Positions 8,373 to 17,893 of a stretch of 43,466 bases of DNA are shown here, one piece after another (positions within the stretch are counted from its first letter, which is position 1; the number at the start of each line of letters is the position of its first letter). This stretch comes from Bacillus massilioanorexius (GTDB lineage Bacteria; Bacillota; Bacilli; Bacillales; DSM-1321). The notes under the pieces were generated by a model that saw only the letters and a list, made by a program, of their open reading frames with translations, had not been told where the DNA came from and did not search any database. The position numbers and the translations under genes were made by a program. Location: the NCBI RefSeq assembly GCF_902374955.1, contig NZ_CABKRX010000111.1:5-43470 (forward strand), given 5' to 3'.

Positions 8373-9212
8373 ATGAGAAAAAAAATTGCGTGGATTACAG
8401 ATAGTGCTTTGTCTTTATCTAAAGAATATTGTGAAGAAAATCACATATATATTGTGCCTTTAAATGTTATATTTGGCCAAAAATCATATCGTGATGGAGT
8501 AGATATCACAACAGAAGAATTCTATACAAAGTTAAAAGAAAGTCAAACAAAAGCAAAAACAAGTCAACCGATTTATGGAGATTTTATTGAATTGTACACG
8601 AAACTTAAAAAGGATTATGACTACGCCATTGCTATTCATGCCTCAAGTGCCTTAACAGGAACTTATCAAAGCTCTAGTACGGCATCTGTAATTACAGAAT
8701 TTCCAAATGTTGAGGTGATTGATAGTAAGATTGGAGATTATTGCTTGAAATATATGGTTCAAAAAGGTGTTGAATTGGAAAAGGAAGGGAAATGTTTTGA
8801 AGAAATTGTTGAAACTTTACGTACATTACCTGAACAAACAAATATGTATATCCTTCCTGCTAGCTTAGAGCAATTAAAGAAGAGTGGTCGAGTGAGTAGT
8901 GCACAAAAATTTGCTAGTTTGCTAAATATAAAACTTATCATAAAGTTTGATGATGGCAAAGTTGTGGTTGATGAAAAAATCAGAAGTGATAAAAAAGCAA
9001 AAGCGTATTTATCCGGAAAAATCGAAGAGGCATATAAACGGGGTGTACGTACATTTTGCTTTAGTCATGCTAAAAATAAAGAAGTAGTTGAGTCATGGAA
9101 GAAAGAGTTAATAGAAAAATATCGTGAAATTACTCTACTCGATCAATATTTAGTCCCGGTAGCAGGAGTCCATGCGGGTTTTGGAACTATTGCTATATCA
9201 TGGATGGATTAA
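8373..9212 (+). CDS. DegV family fatty-acid-binding protein
   Basis: DegV proteins bind a fatty acid and act as the acyl carrier of fatty-acid kinase (FakB role in Firmicutes, family knowledge). Seen: the N-terminal IAWITDSALSLSKEYCEEN, IVPLNVIFG, HASSALTGTYQSS (fatty-acid head-group loop), PASLEQLKKSGRVS and the C-terminal PVAGVHAGFGTIAISW. About 279 residues. The start at MRKKIAW follows AGGAGAGATATA; the longer upstream frame crosses the fabI terminator and is rejected. It sits next to fabI, a fitting lipid context. Confidence 0.9.
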   Translation: MRKKIAWITDSALSLSKEYCEENHIYIVPLNVIFGQKSYRDGVDITTEEFYTKLKESQTKAKTSQPIYGDFIELYTKLKKDYDYAIAIHASSALTGTYQSSSTASVITEFPNVEVIDSKIGDYCLKYMVQKGVELEKEGKCFEEIVETLRTLPEQTNMYILPASLEQLKKSGRVSSAQKFASLLNIKLIIKFDDGKVVVDEKIRSDKKAKAYLSGKIEEAYKRGVRTFCFSHAKNKEVVESWKKELIEKYREITLLDQYLVPVAGVHAGFGTIAISWMD

Positions 9213-9269
9213 ATTCAAAGAATAAGATATTAATTGAAAACTAGATAACATGAATGATGCAAAAGTAGA

Positions 9270-9300
9270 GTAGAGGCTATCCCAAGTAGGGAAGCCTCTG
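9270..9300. other. hairpin downstream of degV
   Basis: AGAGGCTATCCC and GGGAAGCCTCT form an imperfect stem in the convergent gap between degV and the regulator gene. There is no real T run, so termination is only possible. Confidence 0.4.
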
Positions 9301-9369
9301 TATTTGGTTGTTATACATTACTATTTTGAATAAGAGGGGTGCAACTCTGAAAATAGAAACTTAGATAAA

Positions 9370-11496
9370 TTATAATGAGACGATAGGCTTTGCTAATTTT
9401 CCTTGCAAATGACAGGCTAATAATATTTGTAAAAAGTCATCTGGATGATTCAATTTGAGCTGTAATAGTTCCTCAATTAATTTAATTCGATGATACAGTG
9501 TATTTTTATGGATATGCAGCTTTTTTGCTGTTTCGTTAACGGATTTATTTAAGGAAACATATGTGTACAGCGTTTTTTCTAGGTCGTTATTACGACTTTT
9601 TTCAGATTTTAGAGGTGATAAAATATCATTGGAATAATTCTCAATTTCTGTAGTTGTTTGTGAAAGAAACAAACGATCTATTCCTATTTTCTTGTAATTC
9701 ATAATCCCTGATTTTTTTTGATTTAGAGCATAAGATAAAGTTTTTAGAGCTTCTTTATAACAATGCTGAATCGCTGGAATACCTAACTGCTGAGTACTTA
9801 GGCCACCATATACATTCATTTCTTCACGATTAGCAAGTTTAAAGATTAGAGCTTGAAGTTCATCCATAAATTGGCTTATTTTCATAGGATCAATTGCTGA
9901 TAATAGAATGGTAACTTTATTGTGAAAACCAAATATCATTGACCCTTGTTCAGGGATAACTTGTTTGATATTTGAAATTAATCGATGGATAAAAGCCTCA
10001 GAAGCTTGGAAGTCTTTTTCTGAATCAGATGATACTTCTAATAAAAGGATGGTAAAGAAAGCTTTTCTATTGAAACCAAGTGATTCGCCATGCTTTTCTA
10101 GTACTCTAGGTTCATTGAATTGTAATAATTCAGTAAATAATTCTTGTGTTTTTTTATAGTAAACCTCTGCTTGTGTTTTTCTTTTAGTTAATTCAAGAGC
10201 AAGAATAGAACATGCTTGTTCAATGGTCATCTTATCGTGTGCTGAAATGGGTGAGAAAAAAGGTAAGATAAAGCACCCCAATGTAACATGATTAGAAAGA
10301 ATAGGATAAATATAATAGGTAATATCTTGTTTATCGACAATATTTATGAAGAAAGGTTTTTTATAGGTTCTTAGTATCCAAGAACATTCATCATTACTTA
10401 AGTATGGATAGTTCAATTTCTTTTTTGGGAAAAGCTGTGAATCTAAATGGTCATAAAAGAAAAGCTCTTTATTCATAATACGATTTAATTCTTGAATAAT
10501 AGACTCCAAGCTTTTATTTTGCAATGAGAATTGGGTTAACATTTCATGTATTACCGCTCTCCTTGATAACAATTCATTTTTTTTCTCTAATTGCTGCGTT
10601 AGCTTAGTGATCTCTTCTAAGCGATTATTGGCTTGTTCAAAAAGTCTAGCGTTATTGATAGCAATGACAGCATGCACCGCAAAGCCTTGCAATAATCGTA
10701 AATCCTCTTCACACATTTGCCCTTTTGCATTATGCTGCTGGACAGTCATTACCCCTATTTTTTTCTCCCCAAGTAATAATGGAACGCAAATCATAGATTT
10801 CAATTTTAAAAAATCAATCGAACTCTGAATATAATGAAAGTTTTGTTCAGATATATCTTTCATTCCTTTGTAAATATCGGACCGTGAATAATAAATAACA
10901 GCTTCACTTTCTTTGAAAACTTTTCCAGTTATCGATTCGCCAATTTTCATTTTTATCTCATATAAATTGTCGTTAAATCCAATGGCAACTTTAGGTGTAA
11001 GACAGTGAGAAATTTCATCATAGAGGAGTAGATACCCTGCATCTGCTGCCTGTATGACACTTAATGCTTGAAAGATAATATTATTTAGTACATCTTTTAG
11101 TTCTAGAGAAGATGTAACGGAGCGGATGCTTTCAATCATACTAGAAATCTCATCTTCTTTTGCTTGCATTTTTGTTTCCATTTGTAAATAGGAGAAAATT
11201 ACATAGAGTGTTTCTAAATCTTCTATAGAAAAGTCTATGTTAGTAGACGAAAGACATAATAGGATTTTATGATCATCAGAATATGTAAAGCACAATAGAG
11301 TCATTGCTTCATCTTTGTATATAGTTATTTTTTCATTTGTATATGGTAAAGATAATAAATCATATTTTTTTCTCATATTTCCGTGTTCTAGTAGTAATTG
11401 ATGTTGTGATTGAATATTTTGATAATAATAAATCTGAAAAGCTGTATTATGGAACTTTTTATGTAGTAAGGAGTATAAATGTTGATTTTTTATCAT
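9370..11496 (-). CDS. GAF domain / PucR-CdaR-type transcriptional regulator
   Basis: Large (708 residues) putative activator. Residues about 130-285 form a GAF sensor domain (YLLLYDEISHCLTPKVAIG, MICVPLLLGEKKIGVMTVQ). A coiled-coil signalling helix follows (about 285-315, RLEEITKLTQQLEKKNELL). A middle region resembles the GGDEF-like fold of the CdaR/PucR group. The C terminus is a PucR-type HTH (about 650-700, NETAKKLHIHKNTLYHRIK). GGAGGTG precedes the ATG. It is divergent from the first M20 amidohydrolase, so it probably controls that module (inference). The ligand is unknown. Confidence 0.8.
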   Translation of the reverse strand: MIKNQHLYSLLHKKFHNTAFQIYYYQNIQSQHQLLLEHGNMRKKYDLLSLPYTNEKITIYKDEAMTLLCFTYSDDHKILLCLSSTNIDFSIEDLETLYVIFSYLQMETKMQAKEDEISSMIESIRSVTSSLELKDVLNNIIFQALSVIQAADAGYLLLYDEISHCLTPKVAIGFNDNLYEIKMKIGESITGKVFKESEAVIYYSRSDIYKGMKDISEQNFHYIQSSIDFLKLKSMICVPLLLGEKKIGVMTVQQHNAKGQMCEEDLRLLQGFAVHAVIAINNARLFEQANNRLEEITKLTQQLEKKNELLSRRAVIHEMLTQFSLQNKSLESIIQELNRIMNKELFFYDHLDSQLFPKKKLNYPYLSNDECSWILRTYKKPFFINIVDKQDITYYIYPILSNHVTLGCFILPFFSPISAHDKMTIEQACSILALELTKRKTQAEVYYKKTQELFTELLQFNEPRVLEKHGESLGFNRKAFFTILLLEVSSDSEKDFQASEAFIHRLISNIKQVIPEQGSMIFGFHNKVTILLSAIDPMKISQFMDELQALIFKLANREEMNVYGGLSTQQLGIPAIQHCYKEALKTLSYALNQKKSGIMNYKKIGIDRLFLSQTTTEIENYSNDILSPLKSEKSRNNDLEKTLYTYVSLNKSVNETAKKLHIHKNTLYHRIKLIEELLQLKLNHPDDFLQILLACHLQGKLAKPIVSL

Positions 11497-11551
11497 GGAA
11501 ACACCTCCGTATTAGACAAGTATACAATACAATTTCATTTTTATTGTACAA

Positions 11552-11620
11552 ATAACCATTGATTATTTATTTTCAGATAATTTAATATATTCTGTATAAA
11601 CTAGTTGATCAAATGGTTAT
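11552..11620. promoter_or_regulatory. candidate operator between regulator and amidohydrolase
   Basis: ATAACCATTGA and TCAAATGGTTAT form an inverted pair 46 bp apart in the divergent intergenic region. This is a plausible pair of binding sites for the PucR-like regulator, but no family consensus supports it. Confidence 0.35.
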
Positions 11621-11729
11621 ATTCTTTTCTATTTGTAAAAGTTAGATAGAGTTTGTTTGAACATAGGCAATTTATAATCTTTAAATCTACTAATCTGATT
11701 CAAATACTTTGAAAAATTAAAGGAGATGA

Positions 11730-12914
11730 ATGGTTTTGGAAAAGCTATATGAATTGTTAGATCAAGCATATGAAGAGATGGTTGAGGTTCGTAGGTATTT
11801 ACATCAGTATCCTGAGCTTTCATTTCAAGAAGAAAAAACACCTACATATATCGCTCAGTATCATGAGAATTTAGGACATAAAGTTCGTGTAAAAGTAGGT
11901 GGCCGGGGAGTTGTGGCAACTTTAGAAGGAGGAAAGCCAGGTAAGACAGTAGCGTTACGAGCTGATTTTGATGCTTTACCTATTCAAGAGGAGACGGATG
12001 TACCTTATAAATCAAAGGTGGATGGGGTCATGCATGCCTGTGGACATGATACACATACGGCAACTCTTCTTGTACTTGCGAAAGTATTAAATCGAATGAA
12101 AGATGAAATCGAAGGAAATGTCGTGTTTATTCATCAGCATGCTGAAGAAGTGCTTCCTGGCGGTGCAATCGCAATGATTGAAGACGGCTGCTTAGATGGT
12201 GTAGATGTCATTTTCGGTCAACACATTTGGGCAGATACTCCTATAGGTACAGTAGAATATCGTACTGGTCCTATGATGGCGGCTGCTGACTTCTTTAAGG
12301 TGAAAATTCAAGGGAGAGGTGGCCATGGCTCTCAGCCTCATTTAACAAAGGATAGTATTGTCATTGGAGCACAACTAGTAGGGAATCTACAGCAAATTGT
12401 ATCACGGAGAATTGACCCACTTGATTCAGCTGTACTTTCGGTTGGTTCTTTTGAAGCGAAAAATGCAGCGAATATTATTGCGGATACCGTTACTCTGTCG
12501 GGAACGGTTCGTACGTTTAAAGAAAGCATTCGAGAATCGATTGAAGAAGAAATTGATCGTATTATAAAAGGGACTTGCCTTGCTGGCAATGTAGAGTGCG
12601 AATTTGAATATCAAAAGGGATACCCAGCTGTAAATAACTATGAGGAAGAAACGGATTTTATTAAAGAGCTTGCAGGAGCTGTACCTGGAGTTACAGCTGT
12701 AGAAGAAAGCAAACCACAAATGGGCGGAGAGGACTTTTCCTATTATCTTCATCATGTTAGAGGAGCTTTTTTCTTTACTGGTGCTGGTAACCCGAATTTA
12801 CAGGCTAATTACCCTCATCATCATCCGAAATTTAATATTGATGAAAGTGGTATGTTAATTGCAGCAAAAGTTCTGGGAAATGCAACATTAGCTTATTTAG
12901 AAAATAACAAATAA
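11730..12914 (+). CDS. M20 amidohydrolase (hippurate hydrolase / N-acyl-amino acid hydrolase type)
   Basis: Zinc amidohydrolase of the M20D group, which deacylates N-acyl or N-acetyl amino acids. Metal ligands are seen at HACGHDTHT (C104, H106), HQHAEEVLPGG (Glu pair), GQHIW, and the late PQMGGEDFSYY and HHHPKFNIDE. The dimerisation lid begins near GRGGHGSQPHLTKD. 394 residues, full length. AAAGGAG precedes the ATG. First gene after the divergent PucR-like regulator and before a permease, which suggests uptake and hydrolysis of a conjugated amino acid. The exact substrate is not predictable. Confidence 0.9.
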   Translation: MVLEKLYELLDQAYEEMVEVRRYLHQYPELSFQEEKTPTYIAQYHENLGHKVRVKVGGRGVVATLEGGKPGKTVALRADFDALPIQEETDVPYKSKVDGVMHACGHDTHTATLLVLAKVLNRMKDEIEGNVVFIHQHAEEVLPGGAIAMIEDGCLDGVDVIFGQHIWADTPIGTVEYRTGPMMAAADFFKVKIQGRGGHGSQPHLTKDSIVIGAQLVGNLQQIVSRRIDPLDSAVLSVGSFEAKNAANIIADTVTLSGTVRTFKESIRESIEEEIDRIIKGTCLAGNVECEFEYQKGYPAVNNYEEETDFIKELAGAVPGVTAVEESKPQMGGEDFSYYLHHVRGAFFFTGAGNPNLQANYPHHHPKFNIDESGMLIAAKVLGNATLAYLENNK

Positions 12915-13071
12915 CAATAGTATGAGTCATCATAAATAAGAGGTTTTAGTTAGGAGCTTGATTGATTTCAAAATGAAGGGGCTCTTAACTATCATAAATT
13001 CAGCAATCTAGGGATGTGGACTATTTCTAGATACTGATTGTGCCTAGTTCATATGAAAGAAGGGGAATTCA

Positions 13072-14265
13072 TTGTCTCAATTATTGGCATTAGTTATCGT
13101 ATTAGGTATTTTATTTATTGGAGATATTGTCGCGGTTCGTACGAAGGCATGGATTCCATCTGTATTTATTTGTGCGGTTTTATTTTTACTAGGCTATTGG
13201 ACGTTTTTTCCGAAAGAAATCGTATCAATAGCAGGTGTACCACCTGTTGTAGCAACTATGGTTATGTATCTTCTCATTGTTAACATGGGAACTCTACTTT
13301 CTATCCAGGAATTGATTAGACAATGGAAAACGATACTAATTGCTTTATCAGGAATTTTAGGAATTATTGTTTTATTATTTGGAATAGCGTCCTTTATCTT
13401 TGATGTACAGACTGTTATCGTTGCCATCCCACCTTTGGTAGGAGGAGTCGTATCTGCGTTAATTATGTCAGAAGGAGCAAAAGAAGCTGGCTTAATGAGT
13501 TTATCGGTCTTTGCGATTGTCATTTATGTAATGCAAGGATTTGCAGGCTATCCGCTAACGGCGATAGCTTTGAAAAAAGAAGGGAAAAGACTGCTAACTG
13601 ATTTAAGAAATGGAAAATTAATCATGAAGGAAGCTAATAATGAAATAGCTTCTACAAAAGAACCGGTGGAATTAAAGCTTTTTAAAAAATTACCAGAACA
13701 ATATAACACAGATTATTTTAAATTCTTGAGAGTAGCCATCGTAGGTTTTCTTGCATATTCAGTATCCACTCTTTTAAATCCGATTGTAGTAATCAGTCCG
13801 TTTGTACTTTGTTTAGTTTTTGGTGTTATTGCAACTACAATAGGTTTCTTAGAGAAACAGCCGTTACAAAAAGCAAATGGGTTCGGGTTCGTACTGATGG
13901 TACTTATGCTATTTATTTTTGATGGTTTAAAATCTGCGACACCAAGCATGATGATTGAAATCATTTATCCGTTAGTGATCTGCATAGCTTTAGCGGTTGT
14001 AGGAATGTATATTTTTTCATTTATCGCCGGGAAAATATTAAAAGTTAGTCCGAATATGGCATTTGCTGTATCATTAACTGCTCTATTTGGTTTTCCAGCT
14101 GATTATATCATTACAAATGAAGTTATTAAGTCATTAACGAAAGACGAAAAAGAACGAGAGGTTCTAACAAATCACATGCTACCACCAATGTTAGTTGGAG
14201 GATTTATAACGGTTACTATTGTATCAGTTGTATTGGCGGGTATATTTGTAGGTTTCTTGAAGTAG
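13072..14265 (+). CDS. multi-pass membrane permease
   Basis: About ten to eleven hydrophobic segments over 397 residues, with a charged cytosolic loop near 170-210. The N-terminal AVRTKAWIPSVFICAVLFLLGYWTF and the GGVVSALIMSEGAKEAG segment suggest a symporter of the glutamate/keto-acid permease kind, similar to B. subtilis YhfA as I recall it. The start is TTG with AAGGGG upstream; no ATG lies near. It is flanked by two M20 amidohydrolases, so it likely imports their substrate or exports a product (inference). Confidence 0.75.
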   Translation: MSQLLALVIVLGILFIGDIVAVRTKAWIPSVFICAVLFLLGYWTFFPKEIVSIAGVPPVVATMVMYLLIVNMGTLLSIQELIRQWKTILIALSGILGIIVLLFGIASFIFDVQTVIVAIPPLVGGVVSALIMSEGAKEAGLMSLSVFAIVIYVMQGFAGYPLTAIALKKEGKRLLTDLRNGKLIMKEANNEIASTKEPVELKLFKKLPEQYNTDYFKFLRVAIVGFLAYSVSTLLNPIVVISPFVLCLVFGVIATTIGFLEKQPLQKANGFGFVLMVLMLFIFDGLKSATPSMMIEIIYPLVICIALAVVGMYIFSFIAGKILKVSPNMAFAVSLTALFGFPADYIITNEVIKSLTKDEKEREVLTNHMLPPMLVGGFITVTIVSVVLAGIFVGFLK

Positions 14266-14272
14266 AAGGAGA

Positions 14273-14317
14273 GGGATTGTTTCAAAAGCGATGAAAAGAT
14301 CACTTTTGAAACAACCC
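14273..14317 (+). other. strong hairpin after permease
   Basis: GGGATTGTTTCAAAAG pairs with CTTTTGAAACAACCC with one bulge. No T run follows, so it may be an mRNA-end stabiliser or processing site rather than a terminator. Confidence 0.6.
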
Positions 14318-14398
14318 TATGTTCCTATTGGCATAGTTTATTACTATGTAAGCAAATGTTCAGCTAAAAAGGATTTTTTACTGGAAAGGAGACTTATC

Positions 14399-15580
14399 TT
14401 GGTTATTCATGACAAAATAACAGAAATGATTCGAGGATATAATGACGAGCTCGTTCAAATACGTAGGAAGTTGCATAGTGAACCTGAATTATCATGGGAG
14501 GAAGAACAGACTACAGAATTTATATGCAAATACCTTGAACGTTTGGGGGTATCTTATCGGAGAACTGAACCTACAGGAGTGATTGCAACGATAAAGGGTG
14601 GGCAATTAGGTAAAACGATAGCATTAAGAGCAGATATGGATGCATTGTCTGTTGATCAGCTTAATCAGAATATTGAATATGTATCTAAAAAGCCTGGAAA
14701 AATGCATGCGTGTGGACATGATGCTCATACATCGATGCTTTTAATTGCAGCAAAAGTATTGAATGAGATAAGAACTGAGTTGGATGGAGATGTCCGTTTG
14801 ATTTTTCAACCTGCCGAAGAAGTTGGCGAAGGTGCTAAGGAGATGGTTAAACAAGGTGCCGTTGAAGGAGTGGATCAAGTTTTTGGGATACATATTTGGT
14901 CGCAAATGCCTACACATAAGGTATCTTGTGTTTCAGGGGCTTCATTTGCATCAGCTGACGTTTTTAAAGTAACTTTCAAAGGTCGAGGAGGCCATGGAGC
15001 TATTCCGCAGGATTGTATTGATACGGCAATTATTGCTTCTAATTTTGTTATGAATGTACAATCGATTGTTTCAAGAACTATTGATCCACATCATCCAGCT
15101 GTACTGACTATTGGGAGAATGGATGTTGGCACTAGATTTAATATTATAGCAGAGAATGCTGTAATTGAAGGAACAGTAAGATGCTTTGATGCTGAAACGA
15201 GGGATCATATCGAAAAGCAGCTTCACCATTATGCAGAAAATATAGCTAGTATTTATGGAGCAACAGCGATTGTAGAATATAGAAGAGGTACATTACCAGT
15301 CGTCAACGATGAAACAAGCGCATTACTTGTCCAAAGAGTTGTTGCGGAAGCATTTGGCGAGGATCAAGTATATAACGAAAAGCCAACGATGGTAGCGGAA
15401 GATTTCAGCTTTTATACAGAAAAGATTCCAGGAAGCTTTGCTCTTGTTGGAAGTGGTAATCCTACAAAAGATACAGAATGGGCCCATCATCATGGAATGT
15501 TTAATATAGATGAAGAAGCTCTTACTACAGGTGCAGAACTGTATGCTCAAATGGCATGGGCCTATTTGAATAGAGTTTAG
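14399..15580 (+). CDS. M20 amidohydrolase, second copy
   Basis: Paralogue of the first amidohydrolase, about 393 residues. M20D motifs are present: MHACGHDAHTS, FQPAEEVGEGAKEM, GIHIWSQMP, GRGGHGAIPQDCID, MVAEDFSFYTEKIPG and HHHGMFNIDE. The likely start is the TTG before VIHDKITEM, six bases after GAAAGGAGA. A longer frame from an ATG at 14291 lies inside the hairpin that follows the permease and is not trusted. Forms a module with the permease and the first hydrolase. Confidence 0.88.
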   Translation: MVIHDKITEMIRGYNDELVQIRRKLHSEPELSWEEEQTTEFICKYLERLGVSYRRTEPTGVIATIKGGQLGKTIALRADMDALSVDQLNQNIEYVSKKPGKMHACGHDAHTSMLLIAAKVLNEIRTELDGDVRLIFQPAEEVGEGAKEMVKQGAVEGVDQVFGIHIWSQMPTHKVSCVSGASFASADVFKVTFKGRGGHGAIPQDCIDTAIIASNFVMNVQSIVSRTIDPHHPAVLTIGRMDVGTRFNIIAENAVIEGTVRCFDAETRDHIEKQLHHYAENIASIYGATAIVEYRRGTLPVVNDETSALLVQRVVAEAFGEDQVYNEKPTMVAEDFSFYTEKIPGSFALVGSGNPTKDTEWAHHHGMFNIDEEALTTGAELYAQMAWAYLNRV

Positions 15581-15717
15581 CAGTTTTTTGAAGACTGTCT
15601 TTCGCTTTCGCTATTAGTACTTATTGTTTAAGTTTTTACACTATATAAAGAGTGAAACTTGCTGATAAGTAGACTATATAAAAGCTAACAATACATGCAT
15701 GGATAGTAGGTGACATA

Positions 15718-15969
15718 ATGAAGGTGAATCTGAATACTTATATAATGAAGGATACGGTTGGTTTGATGAATAATCGGACAAATCCTTATAACAATCATAC
15801 AAGTATGACTAAAGAATTAACTCAAAACGGTGATTCAATCGAAATCTCGTCAAATAAATGGTGGAAAAATAACATTATCAACGAATGCTTAGAAATAAAG
15901 AAACGACTCAAAGATGATAAGATATCATTTTTGAGTCGTTTCTTTATTAATATACTACGGTACTGTTAA
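15718..15969 (+). CDS. small uncertain ORF (83 aa)
   Basis: Not recognised. TAGGTGACATA precedes the ATG, and the peptide is Asn-rich (MKVNLNTYIMKD..., NGDSIEISSNKWWK). Its last third is encoded by a 20-bp inverted repeat that looks like a terminator, and the stop codon lies beyond it. A terminated transcript would therefore lack the stop. Either the gene is decayed, or the hairpin is for the upstream operon and the ORF is chance. Confidence 0.25.
   Translation: MKVNLNTYIMKDTVGLMNNRTNPYNNHTSMTKELTQNGDSIEISSNKWWKNNIINECLEIKKRLKDDKISFLSRFFINILRYC
15897..15945 (+). terminator. terminator before cotO
   Basis: A long stem, AAAGAAACGACTCAAAGATGAT against its near-complement, with a short loop and a following TTTATTAAT. 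It probably ends the amidohydrolase module. Confidence 0.75.
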
Positions 15970-16066
15970 TTTTTACATGGACATGCATAATTATCTCAAT
16001 TCAGAATATGTATCGTTATAGAATATATCCTTTGACAAAGTAGATTGAATGTCAGGAGGGGAAGAT

Positions 16067-16648
16067 GTGAGTAAAGAAAAAGATCAAGATCAAAAACAAC
16101 CATATATGTATATTGTTCAGCCAGAAATTTCGCCTCCAGAATCCAATATGCAGGATCAATATCGAGCTGTAATTGAGGAAACAGAGCATACTGAAAAGTC
16201 TGATGAAGGATTGCATCAGAATAGTACCGATGAAATTGTGATTGTTAGCTCTGAAAAAGTGAAAACAACTCCATTTGCTAGTGAAATTTCCATATATGAT
16301 GAACAACAAAGTATGGAGGATTCGAAGGAAGTAGTCGAAGTGTCAACAGGTGTCCAGCTTGACCAGAAAGATGAAAAAGGAAAAAAAAGACCACCTAGAA
16401 GAAAAACAAATAAAAAGCAAAAATTTAATGAGATGTCAAAGGAAGAACTCGTTACGTACTTGGCGAGAATGCCAGCTGCAGTACCTAAACCAACTTGTTT
16501 TATGGTCATTAAAGGCAAAAGGGTAAGAGGGCAAGTTCAAAGGAAGAGAGGAGAAGATTTTTTTGTAAAGGTCTTAGTTGGAGATCGAGATGATACGATG
16601 ATTGTTAAAATGGACGATATAGAAGAAATTAAAGTGGAAAATTTATAG
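16067..16648 (+). CDS. cotO: spore coat protein CotO
   Basis: Spore coat morphogenetic protein (YjbX/CotO family). The conserved N-terminal PYMYIVQPEISPPES and C-terminal block (MSKEELVTYLARMP, PTCFMVIKGKRVRGQVQRK, DDTMIVKMDDIEEIKV) flank an acidic low-complexity middle and a basic KKRPPRRKTNKKQK stretch. About 193 residues. The start is a GTG preceded by AGGAGGGG; the ATG 18 bases upstream is too close to that Shine-Dalgarno. Convergent with cotZ/Y, as in other Bacillus genomes. Confidence 0.88.
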   Translation: MSKEKDQDQKQPYMYIVQPEISPPESNMQDQYRAVIEETEHTEKSDEGLHQNSTDEIVIVSSEKVKTTPFASEISIYDEQQSMEDSKEVVEVSTGVQLDQKDEKGKKRPPRRKTNKKQKFNEMSKEELVTYLARMPAAVPKPTCFMVIKGKRVRGQVQRKRGEDFFVKVLVGDRDDTMIVKMDDIEEIKVENL

Positions 16649-16682
16649 AGATATTAGCACTTCAGATTCATGATAAAAATAG

Positions 16683-16712
16683 AGGCTACTGAACACAGTA
16701 GCCTTTATTTGC
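16683..16712. terminator. terminator between cotO and cotZ/Y
   Basis: Perfect 9-bp stem AGGCTACTG / CAGTAGCCT with a four-base loop, then TTTATTT. It lies in the convergent gap and probably works both ways. Confidence 0.85.
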
Positions 16713-16715
16713 TCA

Positions 16716-17246
16716 TTAAACAGTATGAATTGGTGGTAAGCATGTAACGGACGTAAATGCTTTCAAATCAACTGTTACACATATGCCAGTTCGAACGATT
16801 TTCTTTGCACGCTGTAATTCATCAGCTAAAAACTCATCGAACTCTGACTCGCATTGAGAAGTCGATTGGGCTTGATTGCTTTCTAGAGTACCATCGAAAT
16901 CCTCAAAGCTAGTATGATCAGGAATTACTTTTAGTAACTCTAATGTTGCACAACCAGTTTCTGAAGAAACTTCACTAACACGGAATAAGAAGCTTTTCAC
17001 TACTTTGAAAAGTCGATCTTCTTGACGGCTTCTTATACAACCAGCTGCTGAGAATGGGTTACATCCACACGTTAATAGCACAGGAATTGTGTCAAAACCT
17101 CTATTTCTAATTTGGCCATTTAGTTCTTCGATAGCTTGTCGGCAACCAGATCTGCAATCTTCTTCAATTCTTTCCTGAGCTTCTGCTACAGATTGTAGGG
17201 TTGAAGAAACACAGTCGTTTGTAAAATTGTCATGTCCACAACTCAT
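16716..17246 (-). CDS. cotZ: spore coat/exosporium protein, CotZ/CotY/ExsY family
   Basis: Cys-rich structural protein of the outer coat crust or exosporium basal layer; it self-assembles through disulfides (family knowledge). Cys residues are spread along its length (MSCGHDNF..., NDCV, EEDCRSGCR, LLTCGCNPFSAAGCIRSR, SETGCATLEL, TGICVTVD, VTCLPP). The internal CGCNPFSAAGCIRSRQEDRLFKV is characteristic. 176 residues, full length. AGGAGG precedes the ATG. CotZ, CotY and ExsY cannot be told apart from sequence alone, so the symbol is approximate. Confidence 0.87.
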   Translation of the reverse strand: MSCGHDNFTNDCVSSTLQSVAEAQERIEEDCRSGCRQAIEELNGQIRNRGFDTIPVLLTCGCNPFSAAGCIRSRQEDRLFKVVKSFLFRVSEVSSETGCATLELLKVIPDHTSFEDFDGTLESNQAQSTSQCESEFDEFLADELQRAKKIVRTGICVTVDLKAFTSVTCLPPIHTV

Positions 17247-17376
17247 TCATATTCCTCCTAATAGTTATTTAACATCTATCACTTACAGAGTATGAAGAGA
17301 CGTTTCAAAATGAATGAGTTACTTGCCTATTTTAGTGTATTTGTCATAGAGCATTAAAGGAAAGTGGAGGATCTTA

Positions 17377-17733
17377 ATGATTGAAAATTTCTTGGATTTA
17401 GTGTTGTTGTCTTTAGCGAGCTTTCGTTTAACACGTTTAATTGTATTTGATAAAATCACTTCTTTTTTACGAAAGCCTTTTTTTGAAGAAGTAGTAGAAA
17501 AAAATGCGCAAGGAGAAACGGAAGTATATATTGTACCGAAAAAATCCGGCTTAAAAGGGTGGATTGGGGAGCTACTAAGCTGTTATTGGTGTACAGGTGT
17601 ATGGATTACGATGTTCATTGTACTTATATCTTATCTTATCCCTTATTGGTCCAATCCAATTATAGTCGTATTAGCAGTAGCAGGTCTTGCTTCTTTGTTT
17701 GAGACCGTTGTTCAGTTTTTTATCCGAGAATAA
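17377..17733 (+). CDS. yjcA: sporulation membrane protein YjcA, DUF1360
   Basis: 118-residue membrane protein. The N-terminal SLASFRLTRLIVFDKIT and the central ELLSCYWCTGVWITMF (with its WCxG Cys) are the DUF1360 hallmarks. Hydrophobic segments lie near 70-90 and 92-112. Biochemical role unknown. It lies between coat genes and the spoVA block, consistent with sporulation. GGAAAGTGGAGG precedes the ATG. Confidence 0.85.
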   Translation: MIENFLDLVLLSLASFRLTRLIVFDKITSFLRKPFFEEVVEKNAQGETEVYIVPKKSGLKGWIGELLSCYWCTGVWITMFIVLISYLIPYWSNPIIVVLAVAGLASLFETVVQFFIRE

Positions 17734-17893
17734 ATACTTAGCCTGATTCATATAAAAATAACTGTAACTTGAAGCTACGGATTTTTTTAGGCAACTGGTT
17801 AAAATACTTGCATTTAGGCAAAAGGATGAAACAAGCTTTATTTTCAATCATATAGTAGAGTATAGAAATAAATATTAGGAGGTATGCTCCGTG

